Assembly (NCBI GenBank): GCA_052148775.1 | Contig: JBKQHM010000369.1 | Span: forward strand, 1-14,630 | Length of the DNA stretch: 14,630 bases | Source of the DNA: CAVZRC01 sp052148775 | GTDB taxonomy: Bacteria; Planctomycetota; Planctomycetia; Isosphaerales; Isosphaeraceae | Direction: 5' to 3' | Part shown: positions 6,841-14,528 of the stretch, one piece after another | How positions within the stretch are numbered: position 1 is the first letter of the stretch | Layout of the letters: every line of letters starts with the position of its first letter | Translations under genes and position numbers: made by a program | The notes under the pieces: generated by a model | The model's input: the letters and a program-made list of their open reading frames with translations, nothing else | What the model was told of the DNA's origin: nothing | Database searches by the model: none

Positions 6841-7575
6841 ATGCAACTCGATCTGATGAAGATGTATGCCATGCTGCTGTCCCTGCTCGGCCCGGCACCC
6901 GGCGGGGAGCCGAACCTCAACATGCCGAAAGGGCTGATCATCAAGCCGGGCGATCGGATCGTCGCGATCGGCGATTCGATCACGCAGGCAGGCGGGTATC
7001 TGAAGGACGTCGATGCCGTGCTGGCCGCGAAGTATCCGGAGCTGAAGATCCCGCCCATCGTGAACGTCGGCATCAGCGGACAGAAGGCCGAGGACCTGGT
7101 CAAACGCTTCCAGAAGGACGTGATCGACCGCAAGCCGGCCGTGTTGACGCTCAGCATCGGCATCAACGACGTCTGGCACCGCGCCGGCCAGCCGCACGAC
7201 CCTCATGTGCTGGCCGACTACTGGGCGAACGTCGCCAGGATGGTCGAGATGGCCGAGCATGCCGGGATTCGCGTCATCCTGCTGACCCCCACGGTCATCC
7301 ACGAGGATCGGGAGCGAGGAGAGAACAAGCGGCTGAGGATCTATGTCGAGGCCGAAAAGCAGATCGCCCGCGAGCGGAAGTGCACCCTGGTCGACTTGCA
7401 CCAGATGTTCCTGACGGTCATCGACAAGCGTCCCGCGGACGTCCGGAACAAGGAGCAATGGCTGACGTCGGACGGGGTCCACATGAAGCCGCTCGGCGAT
7501 GCGCTGATGGCCATCGGCGTGCTCCGCGGACTGGGGGTGCCCGACGAGATGATCGCGACGGGGGCCAAGCCGTGA
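6841..7575 (+). CDS. SGNH/GDSL-family hydrolase
   Basis: A 244-residue serine esterase/lipase-type hydrolase of the SGNH superfamily. All four blocks are visible: block I IVAIGDSITQAGG with nucleophile Ser46, block II VNVGISG, block III SIGINDVW with Asn109, and block V SDGVHMK with Asp211 and His214. The length suits single-domain members. The N-terminus (MKMYAMLLSLLGPAPGG) is weakly hydrophobic and could be a poor signal peptide or simply a leader, so location is uncertain. The start at 6841 is chosen for its GGAG at six bases; 6829 would add four residues. Its stop overlaps the GTG start of the crotonase gene (GTGA, 7572-7575), so the two are translated together. It lies 64 bases after ettA and may be cotranscribed. 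The substrate cannot be told; planctomycetes carry many such enzymes, some acting as carbohydrate deacetylases. Confidence 0.9.
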   Translation: MQLDLMKMYAMLLSLLGPAPGGEPNLNMPKGLIIKPGDRIVAIGDSITQAGGYLKDVDAVLAAKYPELKIPPIVNVGISGQKAEDLVKRFQKDVIDRKPAVLTLSIGINDVWHRAGQPHDPHVLADYWANVARMVEMAEHAGIRVILLTPTVIHEDRERGENKRLRIYVEAEKQIARERKCTLVDLHQMFLTVIDKRPADVRNKEQWLTSDGVHMKPLGDALMAIGVLRGLGVPDEMIATGAKP

Positions 7576-8345
7576 CCGATTGCCTGGTCGTGGAGTCGGG
7601 GGGAGGCGTGGTCCGGTTGACGCTCAACCGGCCCGAGAGGCGGAATGCGCTCTCCTTCGAGCTCTTGAAGGGTCTGGAAGGGGCGATCGAGGGCATCGCG
7701 TCGGACCCCTCAGCGCGGGTGGTCGTGCTGGGCTCGCGCGGGCCGGTCTTCTGCGCGGGACACGACCTGGGCGAGATGGTCGGGAGATCGGAAGAGGATT
7801 ATCGGGAGCTGTTCGCCCTCTGTTCTCGATTGATGATGGGCTTGCGACGGCTGCCCCAGCCGGTGATCGCCCGGGTGCAAGGCGTCGCGACGGCCGCCGG
7901 CTGCCAGCTCGTCGCGGCTTGCGACCTGGCCATCGCCGCGGAGGAGGCAACGTTCGCCACGCCCGGGGTGAAGATCGGACTCTTCTGCACCACGCCCATG
8001 GTCCCCCTCGTGCGGGCCATCCCGGCCAAGCCCGCGATAGAGATGCTCCTTACCGGCGCGCCGATCTCGGCCCGTCGGGCCTTCGAGCTTGGGCTGGTCA
8101 ATCGCGTCGTGCCGGCCGCGGAACTCGATCCCACGATCGAGGCACTGACCGGCACCATCATCGCCATGAGCCCCCTGGTCATTCGGACGGGAAAACGGGC
8201 GTTCTACGAGATCCAGGGACTGGACGAGCCCGATGCCTACGACCGGGCCGTGCCGATCATGACCGAGAACGCGCTTTGCCACGACGCCCAGGAGGGCATC
8301 ACGGCCTTCCTCCAGAAGCGCCCGCCCCGGTGGTCGCGAGGATAA
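7572..8345 (+). CDS. Crotonase-fold protein, ECHDC3-like, lacking both catalytic glutamates
   Basis: A 257-residue enoyl-CoA hydratase/isomerase family protein. It begins at GTG 7572 in a GTGA overlap with the SGNH gene; the same frame is open further upstream, but that part only overlaps the hydrolase. Crotonase features are clear: VVRLTLNRPERRNALS, the first oxyanion-hole segment FCAGHDLGEM (about 60-69), the second AGCQLVAACDLAIA (about 109-122), then FATPGVKIGLFCTTPMVPLV and the C-terminal QEGITAFLQKRPPRWS. The whole pattern resembles ECHDC3 (enoyl-CoA hydratase domain-containing 3). The two glutamates that hydrate enoyl-CoA in classical crotonase are replaced by Gln112 and Gly132. CoA-thioester binding is likely, ordinary hydratase activity unlikely; the true reaction is unknown. 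It ends 22 bases from the convergent HAD gene. Confidence 0.9.
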   Translation: MTDCLVVESGGGVVRLTLNRPERRNALSFELLKGLEGAIEGIASDPSARVVVLGSRGPVFCAGHDLGEMVGRSEEDYRELFALCSRLMMGLRRLPQPVIARVQGVATAAGCQLVAACDLAIAAEEATFATPGVKIGLFCTTPMVPLVRAIPAKPAIEMLLTGAPISARRAFELGLVNRVVPAAELDPTIEALTGTIIAMSPLVIRTGKRAFYEIQGLDEPDAYDRAVPIMTENALCHDAQEGITAFLQKRPPRWSRG

Positions 8346-8367
8346 AGGGCCTTTCGGCCGCCGCCCG

Positions 8368-9033
8368 TCACCGGCCGCCACTCGACAATTTCAGATGCTC
8401 GAGCAGCCCCTCGATGGGTTCGAAGCCCGAGATATACGCCGAGTCGCCCACCCAGTCGCCGAAGGGGCGGCGATGGCCGACGGCGATCACGCGGAGCCCC
8501 GCCGCGCGGGCCGAGGCCATCCCGGTGGCCGAGTCCTCGAGCGCGACCGCCGAGCGGGCGGAGAGTCGTAACCGCTTCAACGCCAGTTCATAAGCCTCGG
8601 GCGCCGGCTTCCTCGCCGTCACGTCCTCCTTGCCCACGATCGTCTCGAAAGCGTCGGTCAGGCCCGCGGCCTCGAGCACGGCTTCGATGTTCTCGCGCCA
8701 GGTGCCGGAGACCACCGCCAGCCTCACCTGGCCCCGGAGCGCCCGGACCAGTTCGACCACCCCCGGATACACTCGCGGCGAGGCCCTCAGCAATTGCACC
8801 GTGAGCAACTGCTTGCGGCGGACCCAGTCGTCGACCTTGTCGACCGGCACGCCGCGCAAGGTGAATAGGTCCGACAGGAACTCCCGGTCGTCCACCTCGG
8901 CGGCACGCGCCGCGATTTCGTCCGGAATCTGCCACCCCATCGCACTGAGGGTACGCTGCCAGGCGGCGACGTGATGGTTCTCGGTTGCCGCCATCACACC
9001 ATCGAAATCGAAGAGAACGGCTTTCACAGGCAT
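8368..9033 (-). CDS. HAD-superfamily hydrolase, beta-phosphoglucomutase/phosphatase-like
   Basis: A 221-residue HAD hydrolase with all four motifs. Motif I LFDFDGVMA has nucleophile Asp9 and acid/base Asp11; motif II is VVSGT (Ser109); motif III is Lys142 in ARKPAPEAYELAL; motif IV is ALEDSATGM (Glu166, Asp167). The all-helical cap inserted between motifs I and II (about 16-85) makes it subfamily IA, like beta-phosphoglucomutases, phosphoglycolate phosphatases and small sugar-phosphate phosphatases. The substrate is unknown. The frame is open upstream to 9291, but the natural family start is the ATG at 9033 (MPVKAVLFDFDG), so the longer form is rejected. No clear ribosome binding site precedes it. 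It is convergent with the crotonase gene and divergent from the TIM-barrel gene, sharing a 181-base upstream region with the latter. Confidence 0.9.
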   Translation of the reverse strand: MPVKAVLFDFDGVMAATENHHVAAWQRTLSAMGWQIPDEIAARAAEVDDREFLSDLFTLRGVPVDKVDDWVRRKQLLTVQLLRASPRVYPGVVELVRALRGQVRLAVVSGTWRENIEAVLEAAGLTDAFETIVGKEDVTARKPAPEAYELALKRLRLSARSAVALEDSATGMASARAAGLRVIAVGHRRPFGDWVGDSAYISGFEPIEGLLEHLKLSSGGR

Positions 9034-9136
9034 CGCTTGTGGTAATTCATCCAATCGGTGGAACCGGGAGCGTGAACTTGCTATTATCGTCGATCCTTCG
9101 TCGACCGTCAAATGCGAGAACGCGAGACGAGACCAG

Positions 9137-9175
9137 CCACGCATCGCATTGAATCGCATCGAATCGAATCCAGAC
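9137..9175 (+). repeat. Short imperfect (A/T)TCGAAT/GCATCGAAT repeats
   Basis: The 181 bases between the divergent HAD and isomerase genes contain a run of related units, GCATCGCATTGAATCGCATC followed by GAATCGAATCC, with another ATCGAATCC at about 9190. A 5-bp inverted repeat (GTCGA...TCGAC, about 9089-9105) lies to the left. Promoters for both genes must be here; TATTAT at about 9081 is a weak candidate -10 for the plus strand. Confidence 0.35.
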
Positions 9176-9214
9176 GACACGACAGACTCATCGAATCCAT
9201 CGGGAGAACGCATC

Positions 9215-10219
9215 ATGGCACGACCCGTGACGCTCTTTACCGGCCAGTGGGCCGACCTGACGCTCGAAGTCATCTGCGAGAAGGCCAGCAAGTGGGGCTA
9301 TGACGGCATCGAACTACCGTGCTGGGGCGACCATTTCAACGTGCAGAAGGCCCTGAACGAACCGGGTTATTGCCAGGGCCGTCACGACCTGCTCGGCAAG
9401 TACGGGCTGAAATGCTGGGCGATCTCCAATCACCTGACCGGGCAGTTGGTGCTGGATCACAACGACTCCCGGACCGACGACTGGGTGCCCCCCCACGTCC
9501 GCGGCGATGCCAAGAAGAAGACGGAATGGGCCATCCAGGAGATGAAGGACACGGCCCGTGCCGCCCAGAAGCTGGGCGTCAAGGTGGTCAACGGCTTCAC
9601 CGGCTCGTCGATCTGGCACTTGCTCTACTCCTTCCCGCCGGTCTCGGATGCCACCATCGAGGATGGCTTCAAGCTGTTCGCCGAACGTTGGAATCCCATC
9701 CTGGACGTGTTCAAGGAATGCGGCGTCAAGTTCGCGCTGGAGGTCCACCCGACCGAGATCGCCTTCGACATTTATACGGCCGAACGGGCCCTCAAGGCCG
9801 TCGATAACCGGCCCGAGTTCGGCTTCAATTTCGACCCGAGCCACCTCCACTGGCAGATGGTCGACTCCGTGCAGTTCATCCGGACGTTCCCCGACCGGAT
9901 CTACCACGTGCACGTCAAGGACGCCGCCCGGACCCTCGACGGCAAGTCGGGGATCCTGGCCTCGCACCTGAATTTCGGCGACCCCCGCCGCGGCTGGGAC
10001 TTCCGATCGCCCGGCCGGGGACAGGTCAACTTCGAGGAGATCGCGCGGGCGCTGAACGATGCCGGCTATGAAGGCCCGCTCTCGGTCGAGTGGGAAGACT
10101 GCGGCATGGACCGCGAATACGGCGCCGCCGAGGCGGCCAAATTCGTCAAGGACAAGATGGGATTCAAGTCCGCCGGCCGGCTGTTCGACTCCGCCTTCGC
10201 CGAGGCCCAGGCCAAGTAA
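9215..10219 (+). CDS. Sugar phosphate isomerase/epimerase family TIM-barrel protein
   Basis: A 334-residue member of the xylose isomerase-like TIM-barrel superfamily (AP endonuclease family 2), which includes sugar epimerases, IolE and hydroxypyruvate isomerase. Barrel strands carry the expected metal ligands: Glu176 in FALEVHPTE, Asp207 and His210 in FNFDPSHLHWQ, His233 in YHVHVKDA, and Glu292 in LSVEWED. The N-terminus MARPVTLFTGQWADLTLEVI and the CEKASKWGYDGIELPCWGD strand are typical. The start at 9215 has GGGAG at eight bases; the frame is open upstream to 9149, but that part consists of the GAATC repeats and is rejected. No signal peptide, so cytoplasmic. The substrate is not evident: the gene stands alone, divergent from a HAD phosphatase that could act on related sugar phosphates (inference only). 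It faces the large cytochrome/WD40 gene tail to tail. Confidence 0.9.
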   Translation: MARPVTLFTGQWADLTLEVICEKASKWGYDGIELPCWGDHFNVQKALNEPGYCQGRHDLLGKYGLKCWAISNHLTGQLVLDHNDSRTDDWVPPHVRGDAKKKTEWAIQEMKDTARAAQKLGVKVVNGFTGSSIWHLLYSFPPVSDATIEDGFKLFAERWNPILDVFKECGVKFALEVHPTEIAFDIYTAERALKAVDNRPEFGFNFDPSHLHWQMVDSVQFIRTFPDRIYHVHVKDAARTLDGKSGILASHLNFGDPRRGWDFRSPGRGQVNFEEIARALNDAGYEGPLSVEWEDCGMDREYGAAEAAKFVKDKMGFKSAGRLFDSAFAEAQAK

Positions 10220-10222
10220 CCT

Positions 10223-10237
10223 CGGCGGATTCCGCCG
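10223..10237 (+). terminator. Small GC-rich hairpin after the isomerase gene
   Basis: CGGCGGA-T-TCCGCCG forms a compact stem four bases after the stop codon. There is no T-run behind it, so termination activity is uncertain. Confidence 0.3.
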
Positions 10238-10273
10238 GGCCGAAGTGGCTGACAGGTTGACCGCATCGAATCG

Positions 10274-10348
10274 ATACGAGCCTGACGCGCCAGCGAGTGA
10301 ACCCCGACGGGGACCCTCGATCCACCCGCTGGCGCTGCGGGCTCGTAT
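10274..10348. repeat. 75-nt imperfect palindrome between convergent genes, planctomycete interspersed repeat type
   Basis: Two 26-nt arms (10274-10299 and 10323-10348) begin and end with ATACGAGCC and GGCTCGTAT and contain GCGCCAGCG / CGCTGGCGC. I count 22 of 26 paired positions. The 23-nt centre holds a second small palindrome, CCCCGACGGGG. The ends resemble ACGAGCC...GGCTCGT palindromes that recur between genes in planctomycete genomes. It sits in the 159-base gap between two genes that converge, where it could form a strong hairpin in either transcript and act as a two-way terminator or a mobile REP/MITE-like unit. It contains no ORF. Only one copy is visible here. Confidence 0.7.
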
Positions 10349-10378
10349 GAACCGTCGGAGATCCCTCGGTTAGTCGCT

Positions 10379-13300
10379 CTACTTGCTTAGTGACGACGGT
10401 GTGATGATCAATTCGATCGGCGGCGAGCTGTCCTCGGTCCCGACGGATTCGGCCTTGGCAACCGCGTAGAACGGCCTGACCATCGGCCGGACCCAGGGTT
10501 CCGCCAGCAGGAACATGCTCCGCTCGGCCTGGGTCTCCGTGACCAGCACGCCGTTCAGACCGATATCCAGCACACGGACCCCTTGCGGTAGGTTCTTCAC
10601 GTCGATCGGCACGCGGCCGGCAAATCCCGGCGCCCGCTCGACGGCCAGGGTCATGGAGACGCGCTCGCCGGGCCGGATCACGACACGACCCGGCCGCGCC
10701 GAGACCTTCAGGTTAGCCGGCGCCGTGACGGTGATCCAGCCGCCAGCCGGTCCGCCCGGGTCGATCTCCCGACGCTGTGGCGGACCCCCATGGGACACCG
10801 ACCCTGTGCCGACGACCTCGCGTGCCACGACGCGCCAGGTCGGGGGCGAGAAGGCCGGGGCCGAGGCGTCCGCGGAGAGCGCCAGGATACCGCCCAGTTC
10901 CTGGCCCTCGATCCTGGCCGGGGTGGCGGTGATCCCCGTCGGCAAGCCCTCGGCGACGACCTCGACCGCCGCGTCGAAGCCATCGCGGCGGATCAGGGTG
11001 AGGTTCACCAACTCCGTCCCGCCGCGTGAGACATTCGGATTCTCGGTACCCAGCGCGACCTGGAACGAGGGTCGGGGCCGACGAAGGATCAGGTGATACA
11101 TCACTTCGTCGCCGCCCAATCCGCGGACGTCCTCGAGCCGAACCAGGTACTCGCCGTCGGCCGGGGCCTGGAACGTCACGCGCGAGTCCTTGGAGAATCC
11201 CGGTCCTCCGTCGTCGTTCTCGTAATGGAGCGTGGTCGTCGGAACCCCGCTCGGCGGGATGACAGTCCCGGGCGGATGGATCTCGACCTTGTACATCGGC
11301 TGGCCCTGCGGATGTTGCTCGGGCGTCGTCTCGAGCCACCCCAGGCGCTGGCCCTGCTGGCCCCAGAAGACGCAGTCATCGTCGAGGTTGCGCGGGAGTG
11401 CCTGGATTCGCATCAACTCGCGGCCGACCAGCAGGTAGTCATTGACCGCCAGGTTGTCCCAGTGGGTCAGGCGAATCGCGGGACTGGTGGCCTGGTGATC
11501 CCGGAAGGCGGTCTCGGTCTGATCGACGGGTCGGAGCACCGCTCGGGGGATCGGTTTGCCCTGGGCGTCGAGAATCCGGATGGCCGAGTCGACCGGCGAG
11601 CCGAGTCGTCGGCCGAAGACTTCGATGATGAGGGTCTCGCCCTTCCTGGCCCGGAACCGATAGAAGTCGACATCCCCGTCGTGGCCGATGCGACCCGATG
11701 CCCCGCCCGGGACGGTCAGTTCCTGGGCCTGCGACCGGTCGTCGTTGGTCTCTCGCTCGACGACCTGAGGGCCGTCGGCCGCGACCACGTTCCGCGTTGC
11801 GAAGGGCCGACGACCGCCCGGCAAGGCGACGGGCACGCCCAGGATGGTACCCGGCTCCACGCCCGCCGCGACGGGGAGCGAGACCTCCCGGACGTTTCCG
11901 AGATTCGATCCGGCGACCTCGATCCGCGCGGTCGTGCCCCGCTCGACGCCCAGCGGGAAGACCGAATGAACGTACGGATCCTCTCCGACCAGGATCCGGT
12001 AGAAATGGCCCCCGGAGCCGCCGAAATCGGCGTCGGCGACCTGGAGCGCGATGACTCCATCGTTGCGGGCCGTATAGGTGAGAATCGGCTCGAGGCCGGG
12101 CGCGTTCACGTTGGCCTGGGCGAGTTCTTCGCCCGGCGGTACAAGGCTCAGGACCGGTCGCAACTGGGAACCGATCGATCGCGCCATGACCTGGAAGACG
12201 AGACGCTGCCCGGCCTTGACCGCGATCCGGAAGACGTCCACGTCGCCCGGCCGCTCGATCGTGCCGAGCAGGGTCGCGGGCAGCGTGATCGTGGGGCCCC
12301 CGACCTGATCGAGACGGTCGTCCGGCTCCCGCTCGTTGAGCTCGGGGCCGGCGACGACCGCGAATGTCTGGAAGCTCGGTACGCCCATCGGCGTGGCGAC
12401 ACCCAGGGTATGCAGGCCGATGCGCGCGTCCCGGGCGATGGCGAGCTCGATCTCGGCGCGATTCGGGTCGGGCTTCGCCGCCGGCAGGATCGTGGCCGCG
12501 AGCCCCGGCTCGGGGATGATGACGGCCGTCGCCCGTCCGACGCCGACGCCCGTCAGGGTCAGCTTGACCCGGCTGCCCCGCATCCCGCCGCGCGGCTGGG
12601 GCGGGTTGAGCGCGGCGTTGCGGAACAGCTCGGGCGGTCGGGACGTCTTCGGCCTGGGCGGCTCTCGCAGTACCACATCCGCCGCGGGCGCCCGCCGCGG
12701 GTCTCCCGACCCCATCGACAGAACGAGCGAACCGTCGTATCGCCCCAGTGCCAACCGCCGTCCGTCCGGGCTGAACGCCAGGGACTCGACCCAGTCGGCC
12801 TGTGCGGGGATCGAATCTCGGGATGAAGGGGTCAGTGCATCGAGCTCCCAGATCCGGACCGTCCGATCCTCGGCGCTGGAGGCCAGACGCTTCCCGTCGG
12901 CGGAGACGGCCAGCCGGAGGACCGGCGCGTCGTGGGCGAATGCCGACCGTTCGAGCCGCGCGACCTCGCCATGACCCTCAACCCGCCACATCCGGATCGA
13001 ACGATCCACGCCCGCCGCCAGGACGTGGGACCCGTCGGGCGTGAATGCCACGGCATAGAGCTCGCCGGTCGACTCCGAGAGCGTGACGGTGCGCCGGCCC
13101 GTGGCCCAGTCCCAGAGCTTGACGGTGCGATCCGCGGCGCACGAAGCCAGCGTCTTGCCGTCGGGCGAGAAGGCCAGGCCATGGACCGAATCGCTATGGT
13201 CCTTCAGCCGGCGGACGACCTGGCCCGTGACGAGGTCCCAGATCAAGACTTGCTTGTCATAGCCGGCGGTCGCCAGCATCTTGTGGCCCGGGGCAACCTC

Positions 13301-14041
13301 GGCGGCGAGGATCGCGTCGGAATGGCCCGCCAGATCGAGCCGCTTGTGCCGCTTGCTCACGTCCCAGACCACGACCGACCCGAACAGTCCCGGACGCCCG
13401 CCGGCCGCGACCAGCGACCCGCCGTCGGGCGTGAACCGCACCGAGGTGACGGGGCCCGGATGGTCGCCCAGCGTGGCGGCGAGCTTGCCCGTGCCCGCGT
13501 CGTAAAGCACGACCTGCCGGCCAACCGCGGCGGCCAGCAGCCGGCCGTCCGGGCTGAAGGCCAGCGATGCGACCCCATCAGCGGCCGGGACCGTGAGTGT
13601 CACCTTGGGAAGATCGGCCGTCACGTCGACCAGCGCGGCCAGCGGGGTCTCGGCGGCGGACGGGCCATCGAATGCCGTACCCTCCTTGACCCAACGCGTC
13701 AGGAGGGCGACCTCGTCATCCTTCAACGACGGCTGCTTGTAGGGCATCCGGATCGGCGCACCGCGGCGGATCGAGGTGATCAGGTAACTGCTCTCCGGGT
13801 CGCCCGGGTCGAGGATCGCCTCCCCCGCCGCCTTGCCGCCGCGCTCGAGCGCCGCGAAAGTGGCCATGCTCAGGCCCCCCGAGGCCTTCCGATCGTCGTG
13901 GCAAGCCAGGCAACGTTTCACCAGGATCGGTGCCACCTGTCGGCGGAAGCTCACGCGATCGGGCCGCGAAGGGGATTGGGCCCGGGCGCTGGTTCCCGAG
14001 ATGAGGGACAGTGCGATCAGCAGGCAGGCGGTGTGTTTCAT
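10379..14041 (-). CDS. Secreted planctomycete cytochrome c / WD40 propeller / PPC-domain protein
   Basis: A 1220-residue exported protein. Residues 1-22 are a signal peptide (MKHTACLLIALSLISGTSARAQ). A cytochrome c-like domain follows (about 28-130), with heme motif CLACH at 44-48 and a likely distal Met in RMPYKQP; its form (FRRQVAPILVKRC...SSYLITSIRRG) is that of the planctomycete PSCyt1 group. Next are seven WD40 repeats (about 155-450), for example LAFSPDGKTLASCAADRTVK, enough for one closed propeller. The second half has two PPC-like beta domains (GDVDVFRIAVKAGQRLVFQV and GDVDFYRFRARKGETLIIEV), each preceded by an NEREPDD/VERETNDD segment, and Ig-like regions to the end. No membrane anchor is seen. 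Likely periplasmic or surface, binding heme and protein or polysaccharide partners; the exact role is unknown. The start at 14041 is set by the signal peptide; three hairpin repeats lie just upstream and no good ribosome binding site is visible. Confidence 0.92.
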   Translation of the reverse strand: MKHTACLLIALSLISGTSARAQSPSRPDRVSFRRQVAPILVKRCLACHDDRKASGGLSMATFAALERGGKAAGEAILDPGDPESSYLITSIRRGAPIRMPYKQPSLKDDEVALLTRWVKEGTAFDGPSAAETPLAALVDVTADLPKVTLTVPAADGVASLAFSPDGRLLAAAVGRQVVLYDAGTGKLAATLGDHPGPVTSVRFTPDGGSLVAAGGRPGLFGSVVVWDVSKRHKRLDLAGHSDAILAAEVAPGHKMLATAGYDKQVLIWDLVTGQVVRRLKDHSDSVHGLAFSPDGKTLASCAADRTVKLWDWATGRRTVTLSESTGELYAVAFTPDGSHVLAAGVDRSIRMWRVEGHGEVARLERSAFAHDAPVLRLAVSADGKRLASSAEDRTVRIWELDALTPSSRDSIPAQADWVESLAFSPDGRRLALGRYDGSLVLSMGSGDPRRAPAADVVLREPPRPKTSRPPELFRNAALNPPQPRGGMRGSRVKLTLTGVGVGRATAVIIPEPGLAATILPAAKPDPNRAEIELAIARDARIGLHTLGVATPMGVPSFQTFAVVAGPELNEREPDDRLDQVGGPTITLPATLLGTIERPGDVDVFRIAVKAGQRLVFQVMARSIGSQLRPVLSLVPPGEELAQANVNAPGLEPILTYTARNDGVIALQVADADFGGSGGHFYRILVGEDPYVHSVFPLGVERGTTARIEVAGSNLGNVREVSLPVAAGVEPGTILGVPVALPGGRRPFATRNVVAADGPQVVERETNDDRSQAQELTVPGGASGRIGHDGDVDFYRFRARKGETLIIEVFGRRLGSPVDSAIRILDAQGKPIPRAVLRPVDQTETAFRDHQATSPAIRLTHWDNLAVNDYLLVGRELMRIQALPRNLDDDCVFWGQQGQRLGWLETTPEQHPQGQPMYKVEIHPPGTVIPPSGVPTTTLHYENDDGGPGFSKDSRVTFQAPADGEYLVRLEDVRGLGGDEVMYHLILRRPRPSFQVALGTENPNVSRGGTELVNLTLIRRDGFDAAVEVVAEGLPTGITATPARIEGQELGGILALSADASAPAFSPPTWRVVAREVVGTGSVSHGGPPQRREIDPGGPAGGWITVTAPANLKVSARPGRVVIRPGERVSMTLAVERAPGFAGRVPIDVKNLPQGVRVLDIGLNGVLVTETQAERSMFLLAEPWVRPMVRPFYAVAKAESVGTEDSSPPIELIITPSSLSK

Positions 14042-14059
14042 GATTACGGCTTAAAGTTA

Positions 14060-14144
14060 GTCTTTGTAGGGTGGGTGAAACCCACCGGTCTTCGTAGGGT
14101 GGGTTGAAACCCACCGGTCTTTGTAGGGTGGGTGAAACCATCCC
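14060..14144. repeat. Three tandem copies of a 28-29-nt hairpin repeat
   Basis: Units at 14060-14087, 14088-14116 and 14117-14144 start GTCTTTGTAGGGTGGGT (GTCTTCG in the second). Each of the first two holds a perfect 7-bp stem, GGTGGGT / ACCCACC, with loop GAA or TGAA; the third has a decayed right arm (ACCATCC). The array ends 18 bases before the start codon of the cytochrome/WD40 gene, so it lies in its promoter or leader. It may be a dispersed repeat or a leader structure. Confidence 0.85.
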
Positions 14145-14236
14145 TTTTGGAGTCACGTCATACGTTCCGAAAGTCTGCTGGCCCAAAGGACTTGAGATTC
14201 CCGGTTCTTTCGAAATCCCCGAAAAGTCGTCAAGGT

Positions 14237-14250
14237 GGGCAATGATGCCC
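14237..14250 (-). terminator. Weak hairpin after the 87-residue gene
   Basis: GGGCA-TCAT-TGCCC on the minus strand begins two bases after the stop codon. The stem is only 5 bp and the next bases are not a T-run, so this is at best a weak terminator. The rest of 14145-14252 holds nothing I can support. Confidence 0.2.
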
Positions 14251-14252
14251 GA

Positions 14253-14516
14253 TCAGCTCAACCGTGGATGAGTGAAAGTCGAGATGCCAGGACGACTTGC
14301 GTCATCCATGACTCTCGATTCATATGGCGCTCCTCCAAGAGGGCTGGTATAGACTAGCCTGCTCAATCGGGTGAAATCGGCTCTGGCGGCCTCGCCAAGC
14401 TCGCCAACTTTTCGTTCGATGTAGGCCCTCAACTGCTTGAGATTTTCGTCCTTCGTCTCAACCTTCATCTGATTCCAGCGATAGGTCTGACCGGAAACTG
14501 CCTCCCAGAATGACAT
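14253..14516 (-). CDS. Small protein of unknown function
   Basis: An 87-residue protein I do not recognise. It begins MSFWEAVSGQTYRWNQMKVE, then has a charged, probably helical stretch (about 24-55, DENLKQLRAYIERKVGEL and AARADFTRLSRLV) that could form an amphipathic helix or short coiled coil, and a Pro/Ser/Thr-rich tail. There is no signal peptide, membrane span, Cys pair or known motif. The start at 14516 is chosen because GGGGGAG lies five bases before it; the frame is open upstream to an ATG at 14594, but those residues (KKTPKKPGKTP) come from the AT-rich leader. The strong binding site and the AT-rich region upstream make it a credible gene despite its size. It is on the same strand as the cytochrome/WD40 gene, 211 bases away, so probably separate. 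Confidence 0.6.
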   Translation of the reverse strand: MSFWEAVSGQTYRWNQMKVETKDENLKQLRAYIERKVGELGEAARADFTRLSRLVYTSPLGGAPYESRVMDDASRPGISTFTHPRLS

Positions 14517-14521
14517 AAGTT

Positions 14522-14528
14522 CTCCCCC
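14522..14528 (-). promoter_or_regulatory. Strong ribosome binding site for the 87-residue protein
   Basis: GGGGGAG on the minus strand with a 5-base spacer (AACTT) to the ATG at 14516 decides the start. The adjoining CCCTGG can pair with CCAGGG at 14550-14555, so a leader hairpin might partly cover it. Confidence 0.6.

Noticed and set aside
5301..7166. 621-codon open frame on the minus strand across ettA and the SGNH gene
   Set aside because: It lies opposite well-supported genes, has low-complexity shadow composition and no domain; long antisense frames are expected at this GC content.
11093..12826. 577-codon plus-strand frame inside the cytochrome/WD40 gene
   Set aside because: Antisense shadow of a clear 1220-residue protein; its translation has no recognisable domain.
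14060..14144. Possible CRISPR array
   Set aside because: Units are directly adjacent with no spacers, there are only three copies and no cas genes nearby.
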